DNA of 64,000 bases from an uncultured Lachnospiraceae bacterium (GCA_910578555.1 CAJTPS010000006.1:62001-126000), one strand, 5' to 3'. Positions 1 to 9,384 are shown, counted from the first letter of the stretch. The notes: generated from the letters alone by a model not told the origin. A program made the numbers and translations.

Positions 1-1
1 T

Positions 2-340
2 ATCGAGCATGTAATCTTTGGTTTTGAGCTGGAAGATCTGAAGGGGGTCAGGATATTCGGGATCAATAACTTTATGCAGAATAAGAATATAGCCAAGGTA
101 AAAAAGGGCATGGTGTATGAGGTATCATTTGCATTTGAGTTACCTAGATTTCATAAGGGAGAATATCTTATTACGCCGGCAATATCGGCAGGAACGCAGG
201 ACAATCATGTGGTGCTTGTGAGAGCGCATAACTGTCAAACCATAGTCATTGACAATGACGGGTATAATCTTGCGATGCTGGAATTGGATGCGGATACGAA
301 TATTTGTGAGTATGACAGTGAAGACGTTATTGTGGAGTAG
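2..340 (+). CDS. Polysaccharide ABC transporter ATP-binding protein, C-terminal part (Wzt-like), 5' truncated
   Basis: The frame is open from base 2 to the TAG at 340, so this is the last 112 residues of a gene that begins before the window. The beta-rich segment with 'VRIFGINN', 'YEVSFAFELP' and 'GEYLITPAIS' resembles the carbohydrate-binding C-terminal domain of Wzt, which in O-antigen type exporters recognises the finished glycan and couples it to the ATPase. The ATPase half is not in view. Its place at the head of a glycan locus fits export of the polymer made by the genes downstream. The identification rests on this domain alone. Confidence 0.72.
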   Translation: MEHVIFGFELEDLKGVRIFGINNFMQNKNIAKVKKGMVYEVSFAFELPRFHKGEYLITPAISAGTQDNHVVLVRAHNCQTIVIDNDGYNLAMLELDADTNICEYDSEDVIVE

Positions 341-448
341 AACGTAAATATTCCGGGTTTGTGATAAAATGCCATACTCAGGATGAAAACGAAAAGTGAT
401 AAAATCACTCATAACAATTTAAAATGGATTTTGGAAGAATGGTAGTGT

Positions 449-477
449 TTGACATCAGTGAAAAAAACACATAATAT
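449..477 (+). promoter_or_regulatory. Sigma-A promoter for the ATPase/RloB cassette
   Basis: TTGACA at 449-454 and TAATAT at 472-477 are separated by 17 bases and lie 21 bases before the start codon at 499, which has a strong AAAGGAGG ribosome binding site. A small AGTGAT/ATCACT hairpin at 395-409 lies just upstream and may end the previous transcript, although it has no U-tract. The promoter implies that the cassette is transcribed separately from the glycan genes. Confidence 0.6.
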
Positions 478-498
478 GATATAAAAGGAGGTGACAGC

Positions 499-1881
499 AT
501 GCTGATAAGATTTAATGTCAGAAATTTTTTGTCTTTTGATACAAGAGATGATGGCAATACAGAAGAGTTTTCTATGATTGCGGGTAAGGTTAGAAGTAAG
601 AAGGAACATATATATGATGACGGAAAAGTAAAACTTCTTAAATTTGCGGCTGTGTATGGCGCTAATGCATCGGGGAAATCTAACCTTGTAAAAGCCATGC
701 AGTTTATGAGGCATACTGTTATTGCAGGGCTGCCGGGTGGACATACGGAGAAATATTGTAAAATAAATCCTGAAAATAAAGATAGGGTTAGTTATTTTGA
801 AGTAGAAATTATGCTGAATGAAAAATATTATGCATATGGCTTTGAGGTTGTACTTAGTCAGAGCAGATTTGTTTCTGAATGGCTGATAGAGCTGCGTGTG
901 GATAATTCTGAGAAAGTAATTTTTGAAAGGGATATTGAGAAAGGGAAGTATACATTAGGGGCGGATTTAAAACAAAAAGGTCTGGCCGAGAAAATGAAAA
1001 TATATGCTAATGACGTTTGTGATGATGGTACAGTTCTTTTTTTATCAGTCATGAACCAGAATAAGAAAAATTTGTACCAAAAAGGTATCGGTGCAATCAT
1101 ATTGCGCGATGTATTTCGCTGGATTAGAAATGCCCTGGATGTTAATTTCCCCGACCAGCCGATTTCTGACTATTCTTATCTTTCAGAGGCGGGGAATGTG
1201 GAGGAAATATGCAGGATTATTTCGGCTTTCGGTACAGGAATCACTAATTTCGAGATGGTAGATGTGGCAGTTGAGAAAGTGATGGGGAGGCTTCCGGCAG
1301 AGAATCGTCAGTATATATCCACGTATATTGAAAAGCGAAGGGCCAAAATCAGAAGTGGTAATAATAAGGGGAAGATGGCTGTTGTAATGCGAAGCAATGA
1401 TGATTTTTTCATTATTTCTTTTGCGGATAACGATGCGGTTCGGTGTCAGACGATAGAGTTCTCGCACGGGGAAAGGGATGTGTTGTTCAGCCTTTCGGAA
1501 GAATCTGATGGAACCGTGAGAGTGCTGGACTTATTGGAAATTCTCCTTGCGGGAGAGGGCAAAACATACGTGATAGATGAACTGGACAGATGTCTGCATC
1601 CGAGCCTGACATATAAATTTGTGGAAACATTTTTACAGCTCGCTGCGCGAAAGAATATACAGTTGATTGTTACCACTCACGAATCGCGTTTAATGGATTT
1701 TGATTTGCTCAGGAGGGATGAGATCTGGTTTATCAACAAGAAAAACAGCGGTGAGTCAGATATTTATTCGTTGGAGGAATATAATGCACGGTTTGATCAG
1801 AAAATCGATAAGGCATACTTAGAAGGCCGGTATGGCGGCGTGCCGATTTTCAGTACTGTTTTTCCGATTAAGGAGGGATAG
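499..1881 (+). CDS. AAA15/AAA21-type ABC ATPase (RloA-like), probable defence ATPase
   Basis: This 460-residue protein has an SMC/RecF-like ATPase layout: an N-terminal FNVRNFLSF strand, a Walker A GANASGKS at residues 54-61, a signature-like FSHGERD near 320, a Walker B YVIDELDRCLHPSL near 355-370, and an H-loop TTHES near 391. Proteins of this AAA15/AAA21 class pair with Toprim-type effectors in phage-defence systems such as PARIS and with RloB in restriction-linked loci. The next gene is RloB-like and starts three bases after this stop, so the two surely form one operon. It probably senses infection and controls the partner. That role is inferred from the family; nothing in the sequence names the trigger. 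Confidence 0.78.
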   Translation: MLIRFNVRNFLSFDTRDDGNTEEFSMIAGKVRSKKEHIYDDGKVKLLKFAAVYGANASGKSNLVKAMQFMRHTVIAGLPGGHTEKYCKINPENKDRVSYFEVEIMLNEKYYAYGFEVVLSQSRFVSEWLIELRVDNSEKVIFERDIEKGKYTLGADLKQKGLAEKMKIYANDVCDDGTVLFLSVMNQNKKNLYQKGIGAIILRDVFRWIRNALDVNFPDQPISDYSYLSEAGNVEEICRIISAFGTGITNFEMVDVAVEKVMGRLPAENRQYISTYIEKRRAKIRSGNNKGKMAVVMRSNDDFFIISFADNDAVRCQTIEFSHGERDVLFSLSEESDGTVRVLDLLEILLAGEGKTYVIDELDRCLHPSLTYKFVETFLQLAARKNIQLIVTTHESRLMDFDLLRRDEIWFINKKNSGESDIYSLEEYNARFDQKIDKAYLEGRYGGVPIFSTVFPIKEG

Positions 1882-1884
1882 TAT

Positions 1885-2829
1885 ATGAGGGAAAGAAAAA
1901 GTTTCGCACAGCGTGCCAGGGTTTTGAAGTCTGATGAAGCACGCAAGAAATATTTTTTAGTATATGAAGGGGAGAAAACAGAGCTTCTGTACTTTGAAGC
2001 AGTTAACGAGTTGAGAGAGGAACCCGGGCTTGGCTTAAATCCTTTGATTGAACTGGTCCCGATTGTTCGAAGCTATAGTGAGACAGGGTGGAGCAATCCG
2101 AAGAAAATTGTAGAGCGTATAATCAAACATATAGAAGAAGAAAAAAGCGGATTCATTTCTTATGAAACATTATTGAATTGGCTTATGGAATATTTGCAGG
2201 AGCAGGGAGATATTACGAATGACCCTTCAGTGATTAAGGGCATATGGGATGCATTACTTTGGATATGTGAGGCGCAACTTGGGATAGCTTCATTAAGCCA
2301 GACAGTTAACAATGTGCAGGAATCCTGCGAAAAGATAATGACAGCTCTGAGTCAGGAAACCGGTTTGGAGGGTTTAATGGAAGCCGTCACTAAGATTATA
2401 AACCATGCCGGCATAATATATGCAGAAGGGTTGGATAAGATATGTTTTATTGTAGACCGTGACAAAAAGAGTTTTACGGCAGATCAATATGAGTATGTTT
2501 TAGAAGAATGTCAAAAGAGGAAGTTTGGATTATATGTAACGAATCCGTGCTTTGAATTTTGGCTGTTAATGCACTTTGATGATGTATCGGAGCTTGATCA
2601 GGAACAGTTGATAGAAAATCCCAGAATAACGTCAAAACGTAGATATGCGGAAGACGAATTAAGAAAGAGAATACCGGGTTATACAAAGTCGGCGTATGAC
2701 GCAATGACTCTTGTTAGAAATATTGATGTTGCAATTCATAATGAAAAAGATTTTTGTGAGGACATTAATGCGCTGAAAGACAGTGTGGGAAGTAATGTGG
2801 GACTGTTGATATGCGAAATGCGCGGATAG
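1885..2829 (+). CDS. rloB: RloB-like protein, likely Toprim-type effector of the ATPase pair
   Basis: The 314-residue protein starts at an ATG preceded by AGGAGG inside the end of the upstream gene. The N-terminal LVYEGEKTE (residues 25-33), IVDRDK (about 190-195) and NPCFEFWLLMHFDD (about 219-232) form the RloB motif series. The E...DxD pattern is what a Toprim metal site would show. RloB proteins accompany an AAA ATPase in restriction-modification and defence loci. Residues about 88-180, between the first and second motif, form a long helical stretch that I do not expect in a minimal RloB and that may be a recognition insert. No methylase or restriction subunit is nearby. Confidence 0.74.
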   Translation: MRERKSFAQRARVLKSDEARKKYFLVYEGEKTELLYFEAVNELREEPGLGLNPLIELVPIVRSYSETGWSNPKKIVERIIKHIEEEKSGFISYETLLNWLMEYLQEQGDITNDPSVIKGIWDALLWICEAQLGIASLSQTVNNVQESCEKIMTALSQETGLEGLMEAVTKIINHAGIIYAEGLDKICFIVDRDKKSFTADQYEYVLEECQKRKFGLYVTNPCFEFWLLMHFDDVSELDQEQLIENPRITSKRRYAEDELRKRIPGYTKSAYDAMTLVRNIDVAIHNEKDFCEDINALKDSVGSNVGLLICEMRG

Positions 2830-2860
2830 AAATATGTGAATGGGATAACGGTGATCAGAT

Positions 2861-5800
2861 ATGGTTGTTGCAAATGAAAAATGTCATATATGTGGAGCGA
2901 TAGCAGACTTTGCAATTGATGATAAGGCAGTTCTTCTTAGAGAAGCCAGGTGCAGTCATTGCGGAGCTTCTGTAAGAAACTCTGACATTGCAGGAGAGTT
3001 GCTGAACTACATTGACGAGCCGGACGGTGATTTGATATCGATGGCAGAGCGGTTATCCGGGCTTAGCATCCTGAATGCCTGTTCCAGCGGGTATATTCAT
3101 AATGCATTGAAAGACTTACCGAAGTATACTTGTTGTGAATATTTTGACGGTGTACCATCCGGAGAATATCAGGATGGTATTTTGTGCGTTGACCTGTGTA
3201 ACATTCCGTTTCCTGAGGAGACATTCGATTTTGTCATTACGGAAGATGTGTTTGAACATATTGTAAATTATGAGAGAGCCATGGAGGAAATATTACGTGT
3301 CCTGAAAGTCGGGGGATGTCATATTTTTACAGTTCCTGTCCATGAGAATAAGAAGACAGAAAGCAGGGACGGGAAGCAGCCGGTATATCATGATGATCCT
3401 GTGCGGCCGGATGCTGGGACTCTGGTTATTACGGATTGGGGAGAAGATATAGGAGATATCATTGAGGAATACGGATATCGGGTGGAGGTCAAAAAAATAC
3501 ATTCATTCTATGCCAGAGAAGAAGTGACAGATGTTGACTGTGATTACGAAGACTATTTGAAAAATGTCAGACACCTGGATCAGTATTTTAAATATAATTC
3601 GGTGGTTATTGTAGCGGAAAAGACCTCTAAGACTATCGATGTGAGAAGCGGTTATATTCAGCCTAAGTCAGCAGAGATCGTGGCACTGAACAGAGCGATC
3701 AGAGGTAAAAATGATGAAATTCGTGCATTGAATGACGACAATGAAATGCGGGGAAAGCATATTGTCGAATTAGATGAAGAACTCCAGACTGCTGGTGAAA
3801 GAGTTGCTGCGCTGCAGGAAACGGATGAGGAGAAGAACCGCCACATTCAGAAACTGGACGGGCATATTGAGGAATTAGGGAGCAGAATTAACGAACTGGA
3901 GCAGCAGAGCAATGAACTGAATCAGCAGAACACTGAGCTGAGCCGGCAGAATCATGAGTTGAATCAGCAAAATAATGCGTTAAACAACCAGAATCAGGAA
4001 CTGAGTCATCGAAACAGTGAGTTGGACCGTGCGAATCAGGAACTGCATCAGCATATAGAGGATCAAAAGGCTCAGATTGCCGATTTACAGCAGACTGTTC
4101 TGAATAAGGAAGGTCATATAGAGTTACTGCTTGAAGTGGAGAGGAAATATGAGCATGAGAAGACGACGCATGCTTATAAACTCGCGAAGAAGATGCAAAG
4201 AGCTGGAAATTGGCTCCTGCCGCTTAACAGCCGCAGGCGGTTCTTTGCGAGGATCGTGTTTAATCTGTTTCGCCATCCACGCCTGATGCTGCATGTCATC
4301 AACCCGAAGCGTATACGGAATTATCTGAAGTATATGCGTCTGGAAGGCATGGAAGGGGTCAAGAAGCGCTATGAAGAAGCTGTTGATATCGAGCGTATGC
4401 AGCTGGATCCGTCCAGTCGTCTGGATCTGGAACTGGAGCAGGTGAGCGCCGGGGCTGCGGCAGAGAGTAAAACGGTTGCGGATTATGAGCCCATAGAGTT
4501 TCCGGTATGTACGCATCCGACAGTGTCTGTTATTATACCCGTATATAATGAATTTGATTATACGTATAACTGTCTTAGGTCGATCTTGAAAAATACCGGT
4601 AATATAGCATATGAAATATTGATTGCCGACGACTGTTCTACAGATGTGACAAAGGATATAGAGAAGATTGCGAAGAATGTCCGGCTGATTACCACAAGGG
4701 AGAACGTCAGATTCTTATTAAATTGTAATCATGCGGCGAAGTATGCGAAAGGAAAATACATTCTGTTCCTGAATAATGATACGCAGGTGCAGGCAAACTG
4801 GCTGGAACCCCTGGTAAGCCTGATTGAGCGGGATGAGAAGACCGGTATGGTCGGCTCCAAGCTGGTATATCCGGACGGATATCTGCAGGAGGCAGGGGGC
4901 ATTGTGTGGAACGATGCGTCCGCCTGGAATTATGGTAACAGGAAAAGTCCGGAAGATCCTGAATATAATTACGTGAAAGAGACAGATTATATTTCCGGCG
5001 CGGCGATCATGATCAGGAAAGCACTGTGGGAAGAGATCGGCGGGTTTGATGAGCGGTTTGCGCCGGCGTACTGTGAGGACAGTGATCTTGCTTTTGAGGT
5101 GAGAAGGCATGGATATAAGGTGTTATATCAACCATTGTCTATGGTGGTTCATTTTGAGGGTGTGTCTAACGGAACGGATACAGACAGTGGACTGAAATCA
5201 TATCAGGTGGTAAACCAACAGAAATTCAGAGAAAAGTGGCAGGATGTTTTGACAGAACATTTACCTAATGCTGAAAAAGTATTCATTGCCAGAGACAGGA
5301 GTTATAAGAAGAGAGTTTTACTGATGGTAGACCATTATGTACCGCACTACGATAAAGATGCCGGAAGCAGGACAGTATTTCAGTATCTTCGGATGTTTGT
5401 TAATAAGGGATATCATGTCATATTTATTGGAGATAATTTTTACCGGCACGAGCCATATACAACGACGCTTCAACAGATGGGAATAGAGGTGCTGTACGGA
5501 CCGCATTATGCCAATCACTGGAAGGAATGGGTACAGGAAAATGCTGAATATATAGATTATGTTTTCTTAAACAGACCGCATATTTCAGTGAATTATATTG
5601 ATTTTATCAGAAATAATACACATGCACGAATCATTTATTACGGTCATGATTTACATTTCCTGCGTGAGAAGAGGAAATATGAAGTCACCGGAGATGAGAA
5701 AGCACTGTCAGATTCAGAGGACTGGAAGAAAAAAGAGCTCGAATTAATGAGAAAAGCCGATGTGGTATATTATCCGTCTAATGTGGAAGTGCGCGAAATT

Positions 5801-6406
5801 GCAAAGATAGACAGGACGATTAAAGCCAAAGCAATTACGGCATACATTTTTGAGGATTTTGCATTAGAAGAATATCGGTTTGACCAAAGAAAAGATATTA
5901 TGTTTGTGGGCGGCTTTACACATACGCCGAACGCGGATGCGGTTTTGTGGTTTACCAAAGAAATATTACCGTCTATATTAGAACGCATTCCGGAGCTGCG
6001 TTTCTATATTATAGGTTCAAACGCACCTTTAGAGATACAAAATCTTGCGAATGATCATGTGATTGTCAAGGGATTTGTGTCAGATGAGGAATTGGCTCAT
6101 TTATATCATAACTGCCGCATTTCAGTGGTGCCGCTGCGCTATGGGGCGGGAATTAAAGGAAAGGTAATAGAAGCCATGAGATACGGGATGCCGGTAGTTA
6201 CCACATCGGTGGGAGCAGAAGGCATTGAGGGTGCGGAACGGATTCTCTGCATAGAAGATGAAGCACAGGCTATAGCGTCTAAACTGGCAGGCTTGTATAA
6301 TAATGATGTGAAATTAACAAGGATGTCCGAAAAATCTTTTGAATATATACGCAATAATTTTTCGGAGGAAAGTGCGTGGCGCATTGTAGCAAAAGACTTT
6401 TGTTAA
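2861..6406 (+). CDS. Multidomain SAM methyltransferase / coiled coil / GT2 / GT4 glycan synthase
   Basis: The 1181-residue protein combines four parts. Residues 8-34 hold two CxxC pairs (CHIC, CSHC), a likely zinc knuckle. About 45-260 is a class I SAM methyltransferase (VFEHIVNYERAM, LRVLKVGGCHIFTV). About 265-435 is a coiled coil rich in Gln, Asn and Glu (repeats like ELNQQNTELSRQN). About 550-790 is a GT-A GT2 domain (VSVIIPVYNE, ADDCSTD, FLNNDTQ, CEDSD), and about 815-1181 is a GT-B GT4 domain (MFVGGFTHTPNAD, GIKGKVIEAMRYGMPVV). Such fusions occur in O-antigen and S-layer glycan clusters, where the coiled coil acts as a molecular ruler and the methyltransferase may cap the chain. That role is inference here. 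The hddA gene starts 15 bases after it. Confidence 0.82.
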   Translation: MVVANEKCHICGAIADFAIDDKAVLLREARCSHCGASVRNSDIAGELLNYIDEPDGDLISMAERLSGLSILNACSSGYIHNALKDLPKYTCCEYFDGVPSGEYQDGILCVDLCNIPFPEETFDFVITEDVFEHIVNYERAMEEILRVLKVGGCHIFTVPVHENKKTESRDGKQPVYHDDPVRPDAGTLVITDWGEDIGDIIEEYGYRVEVKKIHSFYAREEVTDVDCDYEDYLKNVRHLDQYFKYNSVVIVAEKTSKTIDVRSGYIQPKSAEIVALNRAIRGKNDEIRALNDDNEMRGKHIVELDEELQTAGERVAALQETDEEKNRHIQKLDGHIEELGSRINELEQQSNELNQQNTELSRQNHELNQQNNALNNQNQELSHRNSELDRANQELHQHIEDQKAQIADLQQTVLNKEGHIELLLEVERKYEHEKTTHAYKLAKKMQRAGNWLLPLNSRRRFFARIVFNLFRHPRLMLHVINPKRIRNYLKYMRLEGMEGVKKRYEEAVDIERMQLDPSSRLDLELEQVSAGAAAESKTVADYEPIEFPVCTHPTVSVIIPVYNEFDYTYNCLRSILKNTGNIAYEILIADDCSTDVTKDIEKIAKNVRLITTRENVRFLLNCNHAAKYAKGKYILFLNNDTQVQANWLEPLVSLIERDEKTGMVGSKLVYPDGYLQEAGGIVWNDASAWNYGNRKSPEDPEYNYVKETDYISGAAIMIRKALWEEIGGFDERFAPAYCEDSDLAFEVRRHGYKVLYQPLSMVVHFEGVSNGTDTDSGLKSYQVVNQQKFREKWQDVLTEHLPNAEKVFIARDRSYKKRVLLMVDHYVPHYDKDAGSRTVFQYLRMFVNKGYHVIFIGDNFYRHEPYTTTLQQMGIEVLYGPHYANHWKEWVQENAEYIDYVFLNRPHISVNYIDFIRNNTHARIIYYGHDLHFLREKRKYEVTGDEKALSDSEDWKKKELELMRKADVVYYPSNVEVREIAKIDRTIKAKAITAYIFEDFALEEYRFDQRKDIMFVGGFTHTPNADAVLWFTKEILPSILERIPELRFYIIGSNAPLEIQNLANDHVIVKGFVSDEELAHLYHNCRISVVPLRYGAGIKGKVIEAMRYGMPVVTTSVGAEGIEGAERILCIEDEAQAIASKLAGLYNNDVKLTRMSEKSFEYIRNNFSEESAWRIVAKDFC

Positions 6407-6421
6407 GCGTAGGAGGAAGCC

Positions 6422-7432
6422 ATGATCATTACACAGACACCTTTCAGAATGTCTTTTTTTGGAGGCGGAACAGATTTTCCGGAATTTTATAAAGAGCATG
6501 GAGGAGCAGTCATATCTACCACGTTTGACAAGTTCTGCTATGTGAATGTGAGACATTTGCCACGGTTTTTTGATTATTCGACGGAGCTTTCATATTCCAG
6601 GACAGAAAGAGTAACGCAAATTGATGATATTCAGCATCCGGCTATTCGAGAGGCAATGAAATATCTTGATATGCATGAATTAAGGCTTACATATGAGGCA
6701 GATTTGCCGGCGAGATCGGGATTAGGGACAAGCAGTTCTTTTGCAGTAGGGATGTTGAATGCGTTTTACGCATTGAAAGGTAAATACGCGGACAAGAAAA
6801 AACTGGCAGATGACGCGGTGTATCTGGAAAGGGTGCTTTGCGGTGAAGCAGGTGGTGTGCAAGATCAGATTGCTGCCTCTTTCGGCGGATTGAACCGTAT
6901 TAATTTCAGCGCCGAAGGGTATACTGTAAATCCCGTCATCATATCACCCGAGCGTAAAGAACAGCTTAACAGAAATCTTATGTTGTTTTTTACCGGATTT
7001 TCCAGATTTTCTTCGGATATTCAAGTGTCAACCATGCATGCGATGGAGGACAAGAAAAGACAGCTTATGGAAATGCTTCAATTGGTAGAAGAGGCTGAGA
7101 AGGTATTGACGGCAAAGGGGGATTTGAATGAATTCGGCAGATTGCTCGATCATACATGGAAACTGAAGCGAGGGATCACATCACGGATTTCTACGGATTC
7201 TATTGACGGTCTTTATAATAAAGCGTTGCAGGCCGGGGCAATCGGTGGTAAATTGTTAGGGGCAGGCGGCGGCGGATTTCTGCTGTTTTATGTGGAAGAG
7301 GATAAAAGAGAGCAACTGAAAAAGGCGATGGAACATCTTCTATATGTACCGTTTGAATTTGAAAATGCAGGCACCAGAGTCATTCATTACACGCCGGAAT
7401 CTTATGTGCCGAGGGAGGAGCATGTGTCGTAA
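6422..7432 (+). CDS. hddA: D-glycero-alpha-D-manno-heptose 7-phosphate kinase
   Basis: The 336-residue GHMP kinase starts with the family signature TPFRMSFFGGGTDFPEFY and has the phosphate loop LPARSGLGTSSSFAVG near residues 95-110 and a C-terminal LLGAGGGGFLLFY motif. HddA phosphorylates the anomeric carbon of D-glycero-D-manno-heptose 7-phosphate to the 1,7-bisphosphate in the GDP-heptose branch. The adjoining gmhA overlaps its stop by one base (TAATG), and the hddC-gmhB fusion follows, so the whole branch from sedoheptulose 7-phosphate is present. A GGAGGAAG ribosome binding site precedes the ATG. Confidence 0.9.
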   Translation: MIITQTPFRMSFFGGGTDFPEFYKEHGGAVISTTFDKFCYVNVRHLPRFFDYSTELSYSRTERVTQIDDIQHPAIREAMKYLDMHELRLTYEADLPARSGLGTSSSFAVGMLNAFYALKGKYADKKKLADDAVYLERVLCGEAGGVQDQIAASFGGLNRINFSAEGYTVNPVIISPERKEQLNRNLMLFFTGFSRFSSDIQVSTMHAMEDKKRQLMEMLQLVEEAEKVLTAKGDLNEFGRLLDHTWKLKRGITSRISTDSIDGLYNKALQAGAIGGKLLGAGGGGFLLFYVEEDKREQLKKAMEHLLYVPFEFENAGTRVIHYTPESYVPREEHVS

Positions 7433-8079
7433 TGCCGGAGCAGAATAACAGTATATTAGATGAACTGATCGAGCGCTATCCCGGACTGTCCTCGTGCAGG
7501 GACGATATATGGCAGGCGTATGTTATGATTCGTGAAAGCTATCAAACCGGCGGAAAGCTGCTTGTTGCCGGCAATGGCGGGAGCGCGGCCGATGCGGAAC
7601 ATATTGTCGGAGAACTGATGAAAGGCTTCAGAAAGAAGAGGCAGCTGAAGCCTGATATGACAGAGAAAATCATGAACGTCAATCCTGAAATCGGTATAAA
7701 GCTCTGTAAAAGTCTCCAGGGGGCATTGCCGGCAATTGCTTTGACCGGTCACGTTGCGCTCAGTACGGCTTGTGCAAATGATGTTGATGCCGCAATGGGT
7801 TTTGCGCAGCAGGTGTTCGGTTATGGAAATAAGGGTGATGTGTTCCTCGGGATCACCACATCAGGAGATTCCGTGAATATAATAAATGCGCTGGTAACGG
7901 CACAGGCAAAGGGATTAAAAACGATCGTGCTTACCGGCAGGGACGGGGGAAGAGCAGCAACGCTGACAGAACACGCCGTTATTGTGCCTGAGACGGAGAC
8001 TTATAGGATTCAGGAGCTTCATTTACCTGTTTACCATACACTGTGTTTAATGTTGGAAGATTATTTCTTTGAATCGTAG
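7432..8079 (+). CDS. gmhA: Sedoheptulose 7-phosphate isomerase (SIS domain)
   Basis: The 215-residue protein carries the SIS sugar-phosphate isomerase motifs GNGGSAADAEHIVGE (about residues 44-58) and GITTSGDSVNI (about 140-150), which bind the phosphate of the substrate. GmhA converts sedoheptulose 7-phosphate to D-glycero-D-manno-heptose 7-phosphate, the first committed step of heptose activation. It is translationally coupled to hddA (TAATG overlap) and is followed nine bases later by the hddC-gmhB fusion. A segment around residues 62-95 (KKRQLKPDMTEKI) lies between the motifs, where several GmhA proteins also carry an insertion. Confidence 0.9.
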   Translation: MPEQNNSILDELIERYPGLSSCRDDIWQAYVMIRESYQTGGKLLVAGNGGSAADAEHIVGELMKGFRKKRQLKPDMTEKIMNVNPEIGIKLCKSLQGALPAIALTGHVALSTACANDVDAAMGFAQQVFGYGNKGDVFLGITTSGDSVNIINALVTAQAKGLKTIVLTGRDGGRAATLTEHAVIVPETETYRIQELHLPVYHTLCLMLEDYFFES

Positions 8080-8088
8080 GAGGGTGTC

Positions 8089-9384
8089 ATGCAGGCAGTA
8101 ATCATGGCAGGCGGAAAAGGAACAAGAATAGCGAGTATAGCAGATGACATTCCGAAACCGATGATACGGATTTGCGGCAAACCGATTCTGCAGCACCAGA
8201 TAGAATGCCTACGTGGGCAGGATATCCGGGATATTATACTGGTGATCGGATATCTGGGTAATGTGATTAAGGATTATTTCGGTGACGGGAAACGGTTTGA
8301 TGTGAATATTACCTATATCGAAGAGCAGGAGCCTCTTGGAACCGCAGGGGCGCTGTATTATCTGAAGGGTGTTATGGAAGAAGACTTCATCTTACTAAAT
8401 GGTGATATTATTTTTGACGTGGATTTTCAGCGATTCATGGATTATCATCTCCGGAAAGGCGTGTATGCAACGATCTTCACGCACCCCAATAATCATCCTT
8501 ATGACAGCGGTCTGGTGGTAACAGACCGGGAAGGCATAGTTACCAGATGGATGCATAAGGAAGATAAACGTGATATCTATAAGAACAGAGTCAATGCAGG
8601 CATACATATCCTGTCAACATCCGTACTGGAAATGTTTCATGATGTGAAAAAGACCGATCTGGACAGAGATATCCTGAAACAGTTGATTCCTGACAGACAG
8701 CTGGCGGCTTACGATTCTCCCGAGTATGTCAGAGATATGGGGACGCCGGAACGGTACCGGATGGTCACAAGGGACATTGAGAGCGGGCTGGTGCATGCCA
8801 AAAATTTAAGTAATAAGCAGAAAGCAGTCTTTCTTGATCGTGACGGCACGATTAATATTTATAAAGGGTTTATTCGTGATCAACAGGAAATGGAATTAAT
8901 ACCGGGGATAGCTGATGAGATCAAGAGGATCAATGAGAGCGGTTATCTGGCGATTGTGGTAACCAATCAGCCGGTCATAGCCAGAGGAGAGTGCTCACTG
9001 GAAGAACTGGAGCGTATTCATATGAAGATGGAAACACTGCTGGGGCAGGAGGGCGCATACATTGATGATCTGTTTTACTGTCCACATCATCCGGATAAAG
9101 GATTTGAGGGAGAACGGATAGAATATAAAGTAGAGTGTGAGTGCAGAAAGCCAAAACCTGGAATGTTGCTGGAGGCAGCCCGGAAGTACAATATTGACCT
9201 GGCAGAATCGTATATGGTTGGTGATGATGAGAGGGATATGGAAGCCGGCAGACGGGCGGGATGCAAGGTTGTGAAGACGGAAAGAAATGTTGCTTTTGGG
9301 TTTGAAATGATTGGTCAATATATGGACAGACAGAGGAGACAATATGAACGGAGTTATAAAGAAACTGGAAGAACAGTACAATAA
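8089..9384 (+). CDS. Fused heptose 1-phosphate guanylyltransferase and heptose 1,7-bisphosphate phosphatase
   Basis: Two enzymes are joined in one 431-residue chain. Residues 1 to about 230 form an NTP-transferase (AVIMAGGKGTRI, LNGDIIFDVD) of the HddC type. Residues about 245-415 form a HAD phosphatase of the GmhB type, with the nucleophile motif FLDRDGTIN at 248-256, VTNQP, a Cys/His zinc loop (YCPHHP, CECRKPKPG) and VGDDERDM. Together they remove the 7-phosphate and then guanylylate the 1-phosphate to give GDP-D-glycero-D-manno-heptose. The usual arrangement is two separate genes. An AGGAGGGTGTC ribosome binding site precedes the start. Confidence 0.87.
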   Translation: MQAVIMAGGKGTRIASIADDIPKPMIRICGKPILQHQIECLRGQDIRDIILVIGYLGNVIKDYFGDGKRFDVNITYIEEQEPLGTAGALYYLKGVMEEDFILLNGDIIFDVDFQRFMDYHLRKGVYATIFTHPNNHPYDSGLVVTDREGIVTRWMHKEDKRDIYKNRVNAGIHILSTSVLEMFHDVKKTDLDRDILKQLIPDRQLAAYDSPEYVRDMGTPERYRMVTRDIESGLVHAKNLSNKQKAVFLDRDGTINIYKGFIRDQQEMELIPGIADEIKRINESGYLAIVVTNQPVIARGECSLEELERIHMKMETLLGQEGAYIDDLFYCPHHPDKGFEGERIEYKVECECRKPKPGMLLEAARKYNIDLAESYMVGDDERDMEAGRRAGCKVVKTERNVAFGFEMIGQYMDRQRRQYERSYKETGRTVQ

